This document shows, piece after piece, positions 25,899 through 37,989 of a DNA stretch of 64,000 nt. Position 1 is the first letter of the stretch. Each line of letters starts with the position of its first letter. The position numbers and the translations under genes are program-made. Origin of the DNA: Cokeromyces recurvatus (Eukaryota > Mucoromycota > Mucoromycetes > Mucorales > Mucoraceae); assembly GCF_025118155.1 (NCBI RefSeq), contig NW_026251388.1, positions 930,001 to 994,000 on the forward strand, written 5' to 3'. The notes under the pieces were generated by a model. It saw only the letters and a program-made list of their open reading frames with translations. It was not told the DNA's origin and made no database searches.

Positions 25899-27407
25899 AT
25901 GAGCTCAATCAAGCAAAACTGGACGCTTGAATTTAAAAAATTATGGTTAAGTAAATTGACAGAATCTATTAATTGCATAGCTGTTGGAAAGCCTTTTTTG
26001 GAAGAACTTAGCGAAGAAAATGACATTCTGATTGGTACAACAGCTGGACGTGTATTAATCTTGAATCAAACTAAAGTAATCTACTTTTTTTTATTATTTT
26101 CAATTACAAAACTAAATTTGAAGAAGAGTTCCATGTTAATACAGTTATTTTTTTTTCTTTAATTGAGCCTGTTGAAGGGCTTTTAGAAACAAAAGGTGGA
26201 TCTGTTCAATCTATTCAACTCCATGATTTAACAGGTTTTGGTGCACTAGATCTTGCAGTTGCAGATTGTGATGGTGTTGTTACTTTATTTTCTAGACAGC
26301 AAATCTTAAGTAAACATGAACTAGGATCTGCAATCACCTACATTACTATACACAATGATTTGGGTAACTAAAATTTGGTTCTTAATTATGTTGGACTATA
26401 TAAATCAGTAAAGAATTGTTGACACTAAATATACAATTTTCAGCTGGAGGTTATGAAATTATAGCAGGAGATATTAATGGAACAATAACAGCTTTTCAGC
26501 AACATGACACTTTATGGAAACTAAATATTGCAGAAGAATCAGCTAAACTTGCAACATTAGGGATGGTAAAATATTAATTTATTGACCTTATTCATTTTTA
26601 ATTCATAAAAAAAAAATGACATGTTAGAAAGGACGACGATCACCTTCAATTCGCTGTATGTTATCGACAAAACTAAAAGATAAGTTTGGTATGGAAATGT
26701 CATGTTTATTAGTATGTGATGGTTGGCCTTTAGTTCATTTTATTCAAAGTGGTGAAAGAATACAAACACTTAGAACACCTAGCGTTATTCAGTCGGTAAT
26801 AAATAATTTCTATGAAAAAAAAGAAAGTATTTTATATGGCTCATAGTTTGATTCACATAGATGTGTTCAGGTTACTTTATAAAGTCAAATGACTCGAGTA
26901 AATTTTTTCAACATTCGAAAAAAAAGGCTGGATCTTATAAACTTGATTCTCAACAAGTGCTGTTAGCGGGCCAAGATGGATTTGTATATATAATGATTGA
27001 TTTTGAAGTAAAATGGATGAACATGTTTGAAATGGATAAAATTCGAGTTCATTGACGTTTTATTATTAGATATTTCCATGGTTTAATGTAGGCTTTTGTT
27101 TAAATCGCGTTATTCAATTTCGACCCTCCTCTTTACCAAAAGATGAAACAGATATAGTGTTGTGTACAGGTTATTCAAATGAAGTACTCATATATCAGAA
27201 TGGAAAGGTAAGGTCTTGATTTCTCTTTCTTTTTATTTATATTCATATTTTTTTTTTTATGACCAGAAAATTACACAAATACGTACTTCTGATTGGCCAC
27301 ATGCAATCACTTTAGGTGATGTAAACGCTGATGGTCAAGACGAGCTTGTATTAGGTCTTTTAGATCAAACAATAGAAGTGTATGAATGGAAGATAGATGG
27401 CATTTAA
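25899..27407 (+). CDS. FG-GAP/beta-propeller protein, possibly ITFG2-like
   Basis: Seven exons (25899-26075, 26168-26363, 26444-26565, 26628-26795, 26861-27007, 27070-27207, 27267-27407) give 362 aa. It has several repeats of the FG-GAP/VCBS type: NDILIGTTAGRVLIL, ALDLAVADCDGVVTLF, YEIIAGDINGTITAF, QVLLAGQDGFVYI, and DVNADGQDELVLGLLDQTIEVYEW. No signal peptide or membrane segment is present, so a cytosolic propeller is likely. Animal proteins of this shape include ITFG2 of the KICSTOR complex and BBS propellers. I cannot choose between them by eye. Exon 2 begins after a weak acceptor (TTGAG at 26163-26167). Moderate certainty for the fold, low for the function. Confidence 0.7.
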
Positions 27408-27597
27408 TATTACTAATTATGTCTATATTATTAAACTATTTAATTTAAATATGAACAATGAGAAGAGAGAACTCTTTGTATAAATAATTACGAGGGAGTT
27501 AAGCATAAAGCGGACTTTAAATAATAATCGCCTATCAAGGGATTTTTTCTCAGTTTATACGCAACGTACATTTTTTATTTTATTTTTATTAAAGTAA

Positions 27598-28820
27598 ATG
27601 ACAAGAAAAGATCCTAAACGTTCTGCGAAAAGAAAAGAACAGTCAGAAAGAGATAAATCAAGATATTTATCAGAACATTCTGTAACTATAATAGAATAAT
27701 AGCCATTTCTAATAAGTCTGCAACTAATATATATAAATATATACATTTAAGATTTATGGACAAGCAGCTGCATTTAAGCATTGGCTTGGGCTTGTTCAAA
27801 GTCAAGGAATGCGTGGTAACCATCTCCCGATTCCATTTGAATTGATTGGTAATATCAAATAGGGTATACAAACTTGACTGTAATTTAATATTTGATGAAT
27901 AGATTTTACTGCTTCTTTTATTGCTAGTGTTATGCATGGAGTAACAAGTGAATTAATATTAATGACATCAAGTTTAACAGAGAGTCAAAGTTATAGGGAA
28001 AATATCAACTTTATTCGTAGAACATTATCAAAGGCACAGATATCATGTTCATCTTTAATTTGTAGTTTATGGTATATCGATCAGTATTTCTTTTTACAAC
28101 AAGAGGATTTAACAACAATCAACAAATGGAATCCAAGGGATTTATTTCTTGCTAGTATCATTGTTGCTGATAAATACATGTAGTGTAAACAGACAAATGA
28201 AAGAAAAAACAAACAAACAACAACTGGATAAACAAGTTGTGCTTATTTATTTATTTTCTTCATGATATGATAGAGCTGACATTACTTGGTTAAATTCAGA
28301 TTGGTCAGAATGGACGCATTTTACTTACTCTAATCAAGAAATCAATAGGCTTGAACAAAGGTTCCTCAAAGACATACACTATAAATTATATATATCAGAA
28401 TTAGATTATAGTCAATTTGTAAGTTATCTTGAATTCCGATTACATTCAAGACAACTATTGGTAAGTGGTGGTAGTTTATTATCCTATCGAGATATAGATG
28501 TCTTGAGTCAAACACTAGATCCAGCCTATGTACGACGATTAAAACTAAATTTAAGGCCATTTGAAGCGATGGTTTTATTGGCTAAACATGTAGTATCTAT
28601 CTTTATTGCTTATATGACTACTACTTTGGCTGTATTGATGACTCGTCCATATTTCATTGATTTCTTAAAGACATTTTTAGTCAATGAAAAAGACAATATT
28701 GCAATGATAGTTGTGAATGGAATAGACTTGTTTAAAGAGGAATCTATATCTATTGGCTATTATGAGGCTGCTACTAGTTATGCTTTAAACTTGGGATTTC
28801 ATAATATCACATGCCAATAA
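27598..28820 (+). CDS. Cyclin-domain protein (Pho80/Pcl-like)
   Basis: Four exons (27598-27681, 27752-27848, 27903-28179, 28274-28820) give 334 aa. The cyclin box is about residues 60-190. It includes the helix spacing of Pho80-type cyclins, with SLWYIDQYF, then NPRDLFLASIIVADKYIADI, the WSEWTHFTYSNQEINRLEQR segment and FLKDIHYKLYIS. This pattern of a tyrosine pair followed by Phe-Leu-Ala-Ser/Ala-Asp-Lys-Tyr matches the PHO80-like cyclin N domain. The C-terminal third is moderately hydrophobic without a recognised domain. It probably binds a CDK of the Pho85/Cdk5 class (inference). The start is the first ATG in the frame before the first confident exon; nearby alternatives were not found. Confidence 0.75.
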
Positions 28821-28862
28821 TAATAATAATAATAATAAATTAAAAAAAAATATTTGCAACCT

Positions 28863-28897
<35 letters not shown>

Positions 28898-28922
28898 CCT
28901 AACAGTCATCTTTTATTTTGTC

Positions 28923-29390
28923 ATGTCTTTAAAACACGATGAAACATCCACTTTAATTGAAAAATACATCAACAGTTTAAATAAAAAAGCGCCTATTAAT
29001 ATTTCTTTTATTACTCAACCCCTGACAATAGCCATTACATCACGCATCAGATCACTAGAACAGATTTATGGAAAACTCAGCATTTATCGTTATCTTATGA
29101 AAAAGGGAGTTTATCCATTTTTATTATTCACTACCTTGACTGGCTCCATTGGTTATGGACTTCAACGTACCTACACTCGTTCAACAAAACTTGTATTAAA
29201 TTTATTAGGTGTACTTTACCCAACTTATTGTTGTTGGCGTTTAGTAAAGAATCAAATAGGAGACCAACAAATTGAATCATTGAAAGCATGGTTAACTTAT
29301 TGGATGATCTTTGGGTTTTTTCAAGGTAATCATCATCCTGACTCTCTTCGTCTCCTCTTTTTCTTGATTTCATTTCATATTCACATACAT

Positions 29391-29432
<42 letters not shown>

Positions 29433-29940
29433 TAGTGCTGGATCACTGGACAACTTCTGATCTTTTCATGTTTTCAAAAAAGAAATATAATCTTTATAAA
29501 TTATTAATATTATATTGGGCACAAAGTCCTCATTCTAAGGGGGCATTTTTACTTTATCAACATGTCATACAAAAGCCATTAGAAAAAGAAAATTCAGGAC
29601 AAGAACTAATGACTGCTTATTCTATTAAAGGAGAAGAGAAAGAAAGATTTCGTTATTTAGATGGATATATGCCACCTGATTTATTATCAAACCATTTAGG
29701 CTCTTCTGTCAGTAGTAGTAGTAGTAATAATAATAGTGAATATTCAATTGAATCACAACAACAACAACAATATCATTATTATGAAGAAGAAGAAGAAGAA
29801 CAGCCATCTATGTTACGTAATAGTATAGAAAAAGAGGTAAAGAGAATTTAATATAAAGATGTGTAATTCATAGTTTATATCTCTGTTTATAGGTTTATTC
29901 ATCCTTACTAATGAGTACAACAGAAGAAGCCAGTTGGTAA
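28923..29940 (+). CDS. TB2/DP1/HVA22 (REEP/Yop1) family ER-shaping protein
   Basis: Three exons (28923-29325, 29436-29836, 29893-29940) give 283 aa. Residues ~95-190 carry the TB2/DP1/HVA22 signature: NLLGVLYPTYCCWRLVKN, WLTYWMIFGFFQVLDHW, and YKLLILYWAQSPHSKGAFLLYQHVI. Family knowledge: these hairpin proteins curve ER tubules and work with reticulons. The C-terminal ~90 residues are Ser/Asn/Gln/Glu-rich low complexity. Intron 1 contains a long T-run (about 29392-29431). The mature protein is longer than Yop1 (about 180 aa) at both ends. Confidence 0.88.
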
Positions 29941-30056
29941 ACAAATTATACCCCCCTTCCCCTTCTTATCAAGAATATATTTATATGAAATAAAATAATA
30001 ATAAAAGGAATTAGATTCATATTTATTGATAAAAGCGTAGTAAAAAAAGAAGATGA

Positions 30057-30946
30057 TTAGACACCGACAGTAGTTATTGAAGGATTAAGGGTAGTAGAAG
30101 AAGAAGAAGGAAGTATATCATTATTATTTGTAGTAGTAGTGGTGGTGGTGGTAGTAGTGATAATAGAGTTATTTTGTTGTTGAATACTGTTTGTATTGTT
30201 CCTTATTAGTGTATTATTATGATTGTAGAGGGTATAGTTAGGATGTGCATGGTTGACTTTAAAGGATAGTTTAGATGATGACATCTGCATAAGACTATTG
30301 GGCGAATAATTATTTTGACGGTATTGATGATGATGAATATCTAATACAGCATCTTCAGGTACAGCATCCAAGAACTCTTTACGGACCATAGGTGACATCT
30401 CTATCAAGATATCTGTCTTCAAGATTTGGCCTAAATGACGAAACATAAAATTTAATGCAAGTGTCTTTAGTCCTATCTCCTCTGACGCTATGGCCTTTTC
30501 AAAGATGATTCCACAATTTTCTACTGATAAATGATTCTCATAGAGACGTTCGCAACATAATTTCTTGAGTCGATTCAGGAGATACATATTGGCCAAAATC
30601 AAAAGATGGCAAATTGTGTCACATGACTCAGTATCGTCAAGTCGATCATTATACAAATATTTTAAGAAAGCAAAGACGACTTGATAGGGTTCAGGGATTT
30701 CCATACGGCCTTGTTGAGATTCAATCATACCTGATTTGTACATGTTCCTGAAATGCGGCCAGCGCGTGATCAGGATGACTCGATGGACAAAAAATGATTG
30801 ACCATTAGCAGGGACTATGATAAAGTCAGATAATTCAGGATTGTTTAATAATTTAGAAAAACCAGAATAAATAGGAAGAGAAGAAGGTATATCAAATAAA
30901 CCAAGTGTTTCACTATCAATCATTAAAGCATCTCTGTAGGTAAATA

Positions 30947-30982
<36 letters not shown>

Positions 30983-32126
30983 TTTAGTTTGATATATACA
31001 TATACACATTCATATATAAATATACACTTTTGAGTACCTAAAATGATCATATCCTTGTGGTCTAAATGGATCAGTATTACCAAGGAAAAATAAATTATTT
31101 AAATTCACTTGTTGCTGTTGTTGATTATCTTGTAAAATAGTAAAATAATTCCATCCTCCTACTTCAAATATACCATTACAGTCTTGTCTGTCCCATATAA
31201 ATGTATCTAAATCAAGCATCCAAAGTCCATAAGATGATTCATTCGTATTATTATTAATCAAGTATCGTCCAAAGATAACTAATTTTCCACATATCGCTTC
31301 ACAAAAATGTTGACTTTTCAATAAAACCATTTGTGAATTATTCGATGTTGAAAGTACAAGATGAGGTGTATAAGGTGGAGTGTTCAAGTTGACTACAAAT
31401 AAATCAGAGACTGTACTTCCATGTTCATCTTTACCAGCATAGATATACATTTTATGTCCTATTAATGTCGCTGAATGATTATAACGAGGTGGAATACCAT
31501 GATGTTTTGTCCAATGAAACGTCTTTAAATCTAATATACTTAATTCATCTAATACATAAGTGCAATCTGAATTCTTTGCAAATCCTCCATAAATAAATAA
31601 CTTGTCGTCGTACACAGACGCAGTATGCAAGTATCGTGCAGGTATGCTTCCATTAAATTCAGGTTGAAACCATGTCATTTTTTCTATATTAAATAGATGA
31701 ACATCGTTACAATACTCTTGATACTCATTGCATCCACCTATTGAATTATGAAAAGAATGAGTAGGCAATAATCTATGTATTTATTTATTTATCATAATAA
31801 TACCAAATATAATGATACAATTATTCCATAGTGAAGCTGTATGACCATACCGTTTACAAGGTGGAGTCCCCTTTACTGTCTAAAATAAATCATTCATGTT
31901 ATTACTATTACTATTATTATTTTTGTTAAAATTTACATATACTTACTTTAAGAGTTTCCCATTTCATATCTATCAAGTTTAATACGTGTAAATCATTTGT
32001 CACATTTCCTCCACCTCCATAAACAAATATTCTATGGTCTACTTTAACAAATGAAGGTCTCCAAAGACCTACCAAGTTTTTCCCTGTAGTTTGAACAGGC
32101 TGACCAGATTTCATTACAACTGACAT
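30057..32126 (-). CDS. Kelch-repeat plus BTB/POZ protein
   Basis: Four exons (32126-31947, 31879-31804, 31737-31038, 30933-30057) give 610 aa. About five kelch motifs occupy residues 20-315 (HRIFVYGGGGN, CIIIFGGCNEYQ, DKLFIYGGFAKN, HKMYIYAGKDE, GKLVIFGRYL). A BTB/POZ domain starts near 345 (PELSDFIIVPANGQSFFVHRVILITRWPHF) with a BACK-like helix set behind it, and the tail is low complexity (His/Gln/Asn/Thr). The kelch-before-BTB order is that of LZTR1 and fission-yeast Ral2, not of KLHL proteins. It may be a CUL3 adaptor or Ras-pathway factor (inference). The gene is convergent with the REEP gene, only about 115 bp apart. Confidence 0.85.
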
Positions 32127-34394
32127 TATAATAAAAGGTAAAAATAATAATAATAATAATAATGATATAAAAGTATATATTTATAAAAAAGAAAAGAAAA
32201 TATCAATAAAGGGGAGAGTGAATACAGGTTAAAAGGGGAAAAAAAAAATAAAAAGGTGAAGGAGGAGAAAATAAAATAAGAATAGCGAAAATAAAATAAA
32301 ATGCTAAAAAATAGAAAGGAATAGAAAAATAAAAAAAAATAAAATAAAAAAAAAACATTATTAAAAAAAAAGGGGGGAGCAGAAGAGGACAAAAGATCAA
32401 GTAATAAGCCATAGTATTTACATATTTGATATTAATAGAAGCATTATTATTATGTCTATCAGGAACATAAATGTGTAACATTCTTTAAGGTACAACAAAA
32501 GAGAAATAATTCGCTTTTATAGGAGGAGGAAAAAAAGGACAAAAAGAGAAGAAGGCTTATCAAGTAAGAAGCTACAAGATTGTTGTCTATGTTAGATTAT
32601 GTTTTGATTTATTTTAGTTTTATCTTATCGTCTAGAAGGCATCTCTCGAAATAATTTTGAAGATCCAATCTATTTAACTTATAAATTTTATTGGCAGTCA
32701 TGTTGCTGACACTTTATTTATAAATGAATCTATTGATATAATTTATACCTTTAAACGATCAATATGATGTCTTCAATATTAATCAAGGTACAAAATAAGA
32801 TTAACAAAAACTTTATTTCAAAATTAATAAGTTACTACTTCTTTGTTTGTCTATATTACTACTGACCCTTTTCATGTATATCATCTTTACTAGAGGAAAA
32901 GAAAAATAAGATATTAACAGTAGTGATTTTTTTTTGTATATAAAGAAGCGAGTTTGAAGTTATGGGTCAAGAAAGCCATATTTATATCTGTTAAGTTAAT
33001 AGCAAGAAGAACCATCTGATAATATTTGATTGTTTTATGATGAGCCAAGTTACTTTTTCCTTGATGACGTTAGATTGACGATTAAATCTAATGACTATGT
33101 GTGTTTTTTTTTAGCCTAAAGTGATTGACAGGAAGACAAAGTGGTTATGATAAATCTAATCCTTGATGAAGAATTTACGTATATTTATAAATATCATAAG
33201 GCCTGAGAATAATGGTCTTCTAGATACAGTTAAAAAATACGAGAGATGAAAGTTACTTTTATTGATCAACAAAAGAAGAGACTAAGATGAAAGGGGGCTG
33301 CCTCGTAAAATATATAACAGATCAAATAGTATCATAAGAACGACGCATACAAATAATGTATATCTATTGTGTATCATTTTTTTATATAAATATATATTTC
33401 TTGATATATTAGGTAGTTTCACTTGTAGCACTCTATACAACGTTATGGCTCATAATATCGACTTTTTGAGTATTTGTTTGTATTTTATTTTTTTTTCAGC
33501 TACTATTTTTATGTATAAACGCACACATTAAACTCACTATTATTTACCTTATTTATACGGGTTTATAAAGCTTTACTCTACTCATGTAATATATTTGGCA
33601 TGTATATGGAACCAAAGCCCATTGGCAGTATATATGTTCAATCATATTTTTTTTTTCTCCCAGGTTTATATGAAGAGCATTTTGCTTTGATAAAAACAGT
33701 CGAAGCTTGATGCTCTTCCCCTTATTTATACACTTGAATGAAGTCGTGTTGTTTCTCTATAACTGGAATTATTAAGTTGGCTTATTTATGGCGGGAAAAA
33801 ATTGGAAGATTTACTACAGATAACTCAACAATATAAATGATTACAGTTGATTATTGGTTGGCATTTAGGACTTATTGATAAACTATGTTACAACATCAAG
33901 ACATAAGAATATGGGTCAATTAAGACTTCTTCTTTTTTTTTTAATTAGTTGATATGATGTATTTATTGCCAGTGCTGTTATTATTAGTATACTCCTCGAT
34001 TCATCTCATCTCAAGAACTGAATGCAATAGTCATCGTGATAGGTATACATAGAATAAAATTAGGCTCTATACGGTCTTCTAAAATAAGAATAATATTTGG
34101 TCAGGTACAATCCATAATAAAAAGTGTATTAGTAACTTATTTTTTCTTTTTAAAACTAAATATTCAAAGAAAGGATCCATGATATCTTAAAACACACACA
34201 CACACACATTCAACACAGTGCTTGATTTCAAGAGACTCAAATTATATAGGTAGCATTATTTGCACAAGTGTATATGCATCTATTGATTTTTTCAATTAAA
34301 TACTTGAAACAGTTTTCGGGACAAAAAAGAAAAAAAAGTCGTTTTCTAATTTAGTCAAAACTGATGGTTATTTCTGCAGATATGACGATACTAA
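32127..34394. other. Gene-poor region
   Basis: About 2.3 kb with no supportable gene. The first ~300 bp (32150-32400) are purine-rich upstream DNA of the kelch-BTB gene and give long low-complexity frames on the minus strand that I do not believe. A CA microsatellite sits at 34193-34208. The region borders the transposon remnants that follow. Confidence 0.5.
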
Positions 34395-34975
34395 AAAATG
34401 TAAAAGACAGCTATTGAAGATTATGCTTGTTACTCTGACTCGGATGCTGATATTTCACTATTGGGAGATATGATGAAAAATTGGATGATATTTCTCTTTG
34501 TACTATAGATCTTAAACGAAACCAAGTATTTGCTGCAACATATAGTGATAGAAATGGTTCTCAACAACTTTGTGGGTATTCTACTTTAGATTATTACCTG
34601 TATACTGGCTCAAAGAGACATACTAAAAGAGAAAGAATGCAGGAGGAAGGTTTGGATGCTCTACTTCTGAATATCCCAGTAGCTAAAACCATTCATGTTT
34701 CGACATACTTTCAATATATTACTTGTATTTGAATGCATATTTACAAAATATAGGTATTCAACAGTCATATATCATTTACACTTATATCAAGGCTTCCAAA
34801 GAACCAGACAAAAAGATGATGGATATTTTAATTAATCGTGGTAAAAAAAATATAATAAGTTAACGCAAAAGAACACCGAGAAGAATAGGAAAAGAAAAAA
34901 AAAAGGAAAAGCTAAAAATGTAAACGATAATAGTAGTTTAGAAGCACACACAAGTACTAGGTAAAGTTTATAAAA
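34395..34975 (+). pseudogene. Fragment of a Fanzor/TnpB-like (IS605 OrfB-type) nuclease
   Basis: An open frame in 34481-34732 carries CTIDLKRNQVFAATYSD, followed by STLDYYLYTGSKRHTK and NIPVAKTIHVSTYFQYI. I recognise this as the RuvC-I neighbourhood (hydrophobic-Asp-x-Gly-like strand) and following helix of the TnpB-like transposon proteins common in Mucorales. A second frame at about 34755-34860 continues the pattern (LYQGFQRT / KKMMDILINRGKK, then lysine-rich). Frame changes and stops separate the blocks, so it is a relic. The zinc ribbon and RuvC-III are absent on this strand. Assignment rests on memory of family patterns and is moderate to low. Confidence 0.4.
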
Positions 34976-35341
34976 TAACTCAATGATTAGTATATTCATC
35001 TGGTGTTTAGTATAAGAGTAAATAAATCCTAGGAACTAAAGAAATTTTGAGCATCATACAGATAAGTTACCCATCGTATTTTATCTTATTTCTGTATTGT
35101 ACCAAATTAAATTAATGTACACATATTTAAAGAAGATCATAGTAGATATTTATTATTAGTGGTAATCGCTACTTACATGCTGTATAATAGACATTGCTTG
35201 GACTACTTTACGAATTATATCTATTTAATTGGATAGATTGTCAACTATAATGAATTTATTTTAGCTTATTCATTTTCTTAATCAAAATAATGAAAAATCA
35301 TTTTTCGATCACATTTTGATTTTTGATATCAATAAAAGATC

Positions 35342-35690
35342 TTATGGAGACACATTTTTTCTTATATTCATCTTATTCTCGTAATAGAATAGAACAGTAG
35401 TAATCCTGATTTCTGTGCTGATAGATTTATTGCTTGCACCTCTGATAAAGGCATCTGCAAAGCATTGTTTGCTGTAATTCTCTTTGATACCTGTACTCAA
35501 ATAACTGGTCTTGATCCTTTTTGTGATACTAGGGGATTCTATGATAGATTCAGTGCTGTTTTGCCTTCTATTAGAACTACCTTCACTATTAACAATTTCT
35601 TGAACTTCTCTGATGTTCATGTTGTTGGAAAATGTTTTCTCGAAACAGGTAAAGACATTGGCAATTCCTTTAAAAAGAAATATAGAACTT
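35342..35690 (-). pseudogene. Unassigned open frame beside the Fanzor relic
   Basis: Minus-strand open frame of about 110 codons, ending at 35342, with ordinary (not low-complexity) composition: NSEGSSNRRQNSTESIIESP, then KRIKTSYLSTGIKEN. It starts without a clear ATG and lies directly downstream of the nuclease relic, in the same direction. It may be part of the same mobile element or an unrelated decayed gene. No domain recognised. Confidence 0.25.
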
Positions 35691-35719
35691 ACACTGTACG
35701 GATGTACGAGAGAGTTGTA

Positions 35720-35903
35720 TCAGTCACACGGGAATGGTTCATCGGTGGTTGCGTCTTTACGTTTGAATTGGCTCAGACGCTGATTATTATTTTTCGAAGC
35801 AAATAAAAACAAGTCCAAGATGTTGTGAGCTGCCATAATGTCGCGATTCCACACAATATTACAAGTGTTTTGTTGACACTAATATTGTGTGTACTCTTCG
35901 CTT

Positions 35904-35950
<47 letters not shown>

Positions 35951-37330
35951 GTCACCACATTCTCGACATTTCTAATCTTGCACTTGTTGCAGATTTGGCT
36001 GGTGAGGTATTCATCAACCATTACTACTTCTAACTACTGTCTACAATACCTCTTCAACGCTTTTGTAATCGTTCTGACTGGTGACGACCTGTTGCTTCGT
36101 GAACTAGTATTAAACACACCATCGCCCAAAGCAATGATCGTTTTTACTGGCCTCTCTTTATAGTCGGTTGGGGTAGGCGGATAGAACTTGCTTACATTAT
36201 TAATAATTGACTTTACACCAGTAGATGACTTCTGATGATATTTGCTGCTGTTATAGACGAACCCATCTTCCGAGTTACAGCTTAATGCTTGATAGCTAGA
36301 CCATAACGACTCTATCTTTTGTACAATCTCTTCAAAATGTTGATTTTTTTCGACAGATGACGGCCATACGGATTTCTGCTTCAGCTTTAGCGAATAGATA
36401 TAGTTAGCTAGAGATTTTCTTTCGCTAACAGATAAGCCCTTACAAAAGAAAAATGTAGAGTCTTTATCGGACAAGGATTCTATAAAGAAGCGAATTGTTC
36501 TCCTTTCGTGGTTCTCACATACGTGGTTGCGTATGAGCATATCGTATTGTTTGTATACAATGGGTAAAATAGAAGAACATTCAATACTCTTGAGGGATCG
36601 TAGGATTGTATCATCAATTTCACATTCATTGCAAAACTCAACAAAGTATCGTTGAATATAACTGGGAGACTTTTTGCCCTTACCAGTGACTACGGTAAAG
36701 ATGAAGTAGACATCATTCTGACTCATAATCGGAACTTCTTTACCCTTCGTTAAGAGCTTCGAAAAAAAAAAAGATAGTTGATAAGCAACGATCCTACCCA
36801 CATCACTTTTGTTATGTGTGCCGTGACAAGAGATATTTGATCAACAAGCTTAGCGTCTCTACAGATATTTTTCAAGGAGCATTTGATCACGAAGATCTCT
36901 TTTTTCTCGTCTAAACCGTGCTTTGGTTCTTTTTGCTTTTTTAGGGGGTATGCATTGCTGTTTACTCTTAGATGGGTGGTTGAGCCGTATTTACACTGTT
37001 TTACTTTATGTTTTACTGTATCCGTCTCTTCCACTGTATTGCTTGCTGTTTCCATTCTAAAGTTGATCAAGGCACGCTTTTTTTCTATTATTTTTTTTGT
37101 GTCTTCTTTGAAATATGAGATGAATCACAAGAAGAAGAACTTGTAGAAGCAAGTGAAGTTGAAACAAACGCCGTCAAAGTAGGTGTATCATGATCCACAT
37201 CTTAAAAAAAAAAAAAAGTACGGCACATACTCTCTCGCTATGTATGTTTTTGGTACTTACTCGTCAAAGCTTTCTTTCCTTTTGATATCGTTAAATCGTC
37301 AATTGGATTATTTTCACGCGTTTGCTTCAT
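35720..37330 (-). pseudogene. Fanzor (eukaryotic TnpB homologue), decayed
   Basis: The gene starts at 37330 (MKQTRENNPID, an intron 37262-37206 or close to it) and runs through frames at 37070-36750 and 36801-36034 to a stop at 35720. Diagnostic C-terminus: KTIIALGDGVFN strand, VMVDEYLTSQICNKC (the TS-x-x-C-x-x-C zinc-ribbon entry), then TCNIVWNRDIMAAHNI (RuvC-III NRDxxAAxN). The alternative conserved Glu of VDEY and the NRD Asp fit the rearranged RuvC site reported for Fanzors. Lesions: A-run indels near 37095 and 36765, an in-frame TAG at 36036-36034, a 43-nt T-run (35907-35949) inside the zinc ribbon and another shift at about 35870. No intact ORF remains; the RuvC-I block was not found in this copy. 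Confidence 0.72.
35907..35949. repeat. 43-nt T homopolymer inside the Fanzor zinc ribbon
   Basis: An uninterrupted T-run separates the first Cys pair from the VHTIL/NRD part. Read on the minus strand it becomes a poly-lysine frame. It disrupts the ribbon and shifts the frame. Confidence 0.85.
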
Positions 37331-37989
37331 TATATACTATAGAATCTTGAAGAAAAAAGAAATGTTGTTAAAGTGTTTGAAGAAGTTTTTTTATTTTATC
37401 CGAAAAAGGTAAGCAAATCATCCGAAAATTAAAAAACTAACGTCGTCTGAATTCAAAGTGTAAGTACTAAAAATGAGTTTGTTTCATATTGTGCCTCATT
37501 TCCTATATACAGCCAATCATTTTTTTTTTATCTTTTTAAGGGAAATAATGTGTGACCGCGTTTTGATTTATTTAATGTTGCACTTGTGGACGATTTAAAG
37601 AATAAAGAAAGAGGGAGACTGTTAAAAGTAAGCTCTTTTTTCTTCTTTACTTATCTTTCTTTCTCCCTCCCTTTCTCTCATTTTTTTTTTTTTTTTACTC
37701 GTAGACGTACATAAAGTATAACAACTATAAAAGAAGTGTTATATATATATTAACAAAGCATATCAGGATCTTTAATTATATATATATTTAGAAGCAGCAT
37801 ATATATATATATATTCATACATATATATTTAAGCATAAAGTATACACGAGTTTTATATATATATATACAATATACTTCACTAAAAAAAAAAAAAAAAAAA
37901 AAAAAACAAAGTAATCCGGTTTTCTTCTTTATTATATATAACGGTTAACACATACAAAATCCTCATTGTATCTCTCAATTTATTTACAA
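37331..37989. promoter_or_regulatory. Upstream region of PAK gene
   Basis: Divergent spacer between the Fanzor relic and the PAK start. It has CT-rich pyrimidine tracts (about 37630-37700), several TA-rich repeats (37741-37870) and a 25-nt A-run just before the PAK start (about 37881-37905). No gene. Confidence 0.45.

Noticed and set aside
32126..32481. Overlapping hydrophobic minus-strand frames upstream of kelch-BTB
   Set aside because: Phe/Tyr-only low complexity from A-rich DNA; no start context or domain.
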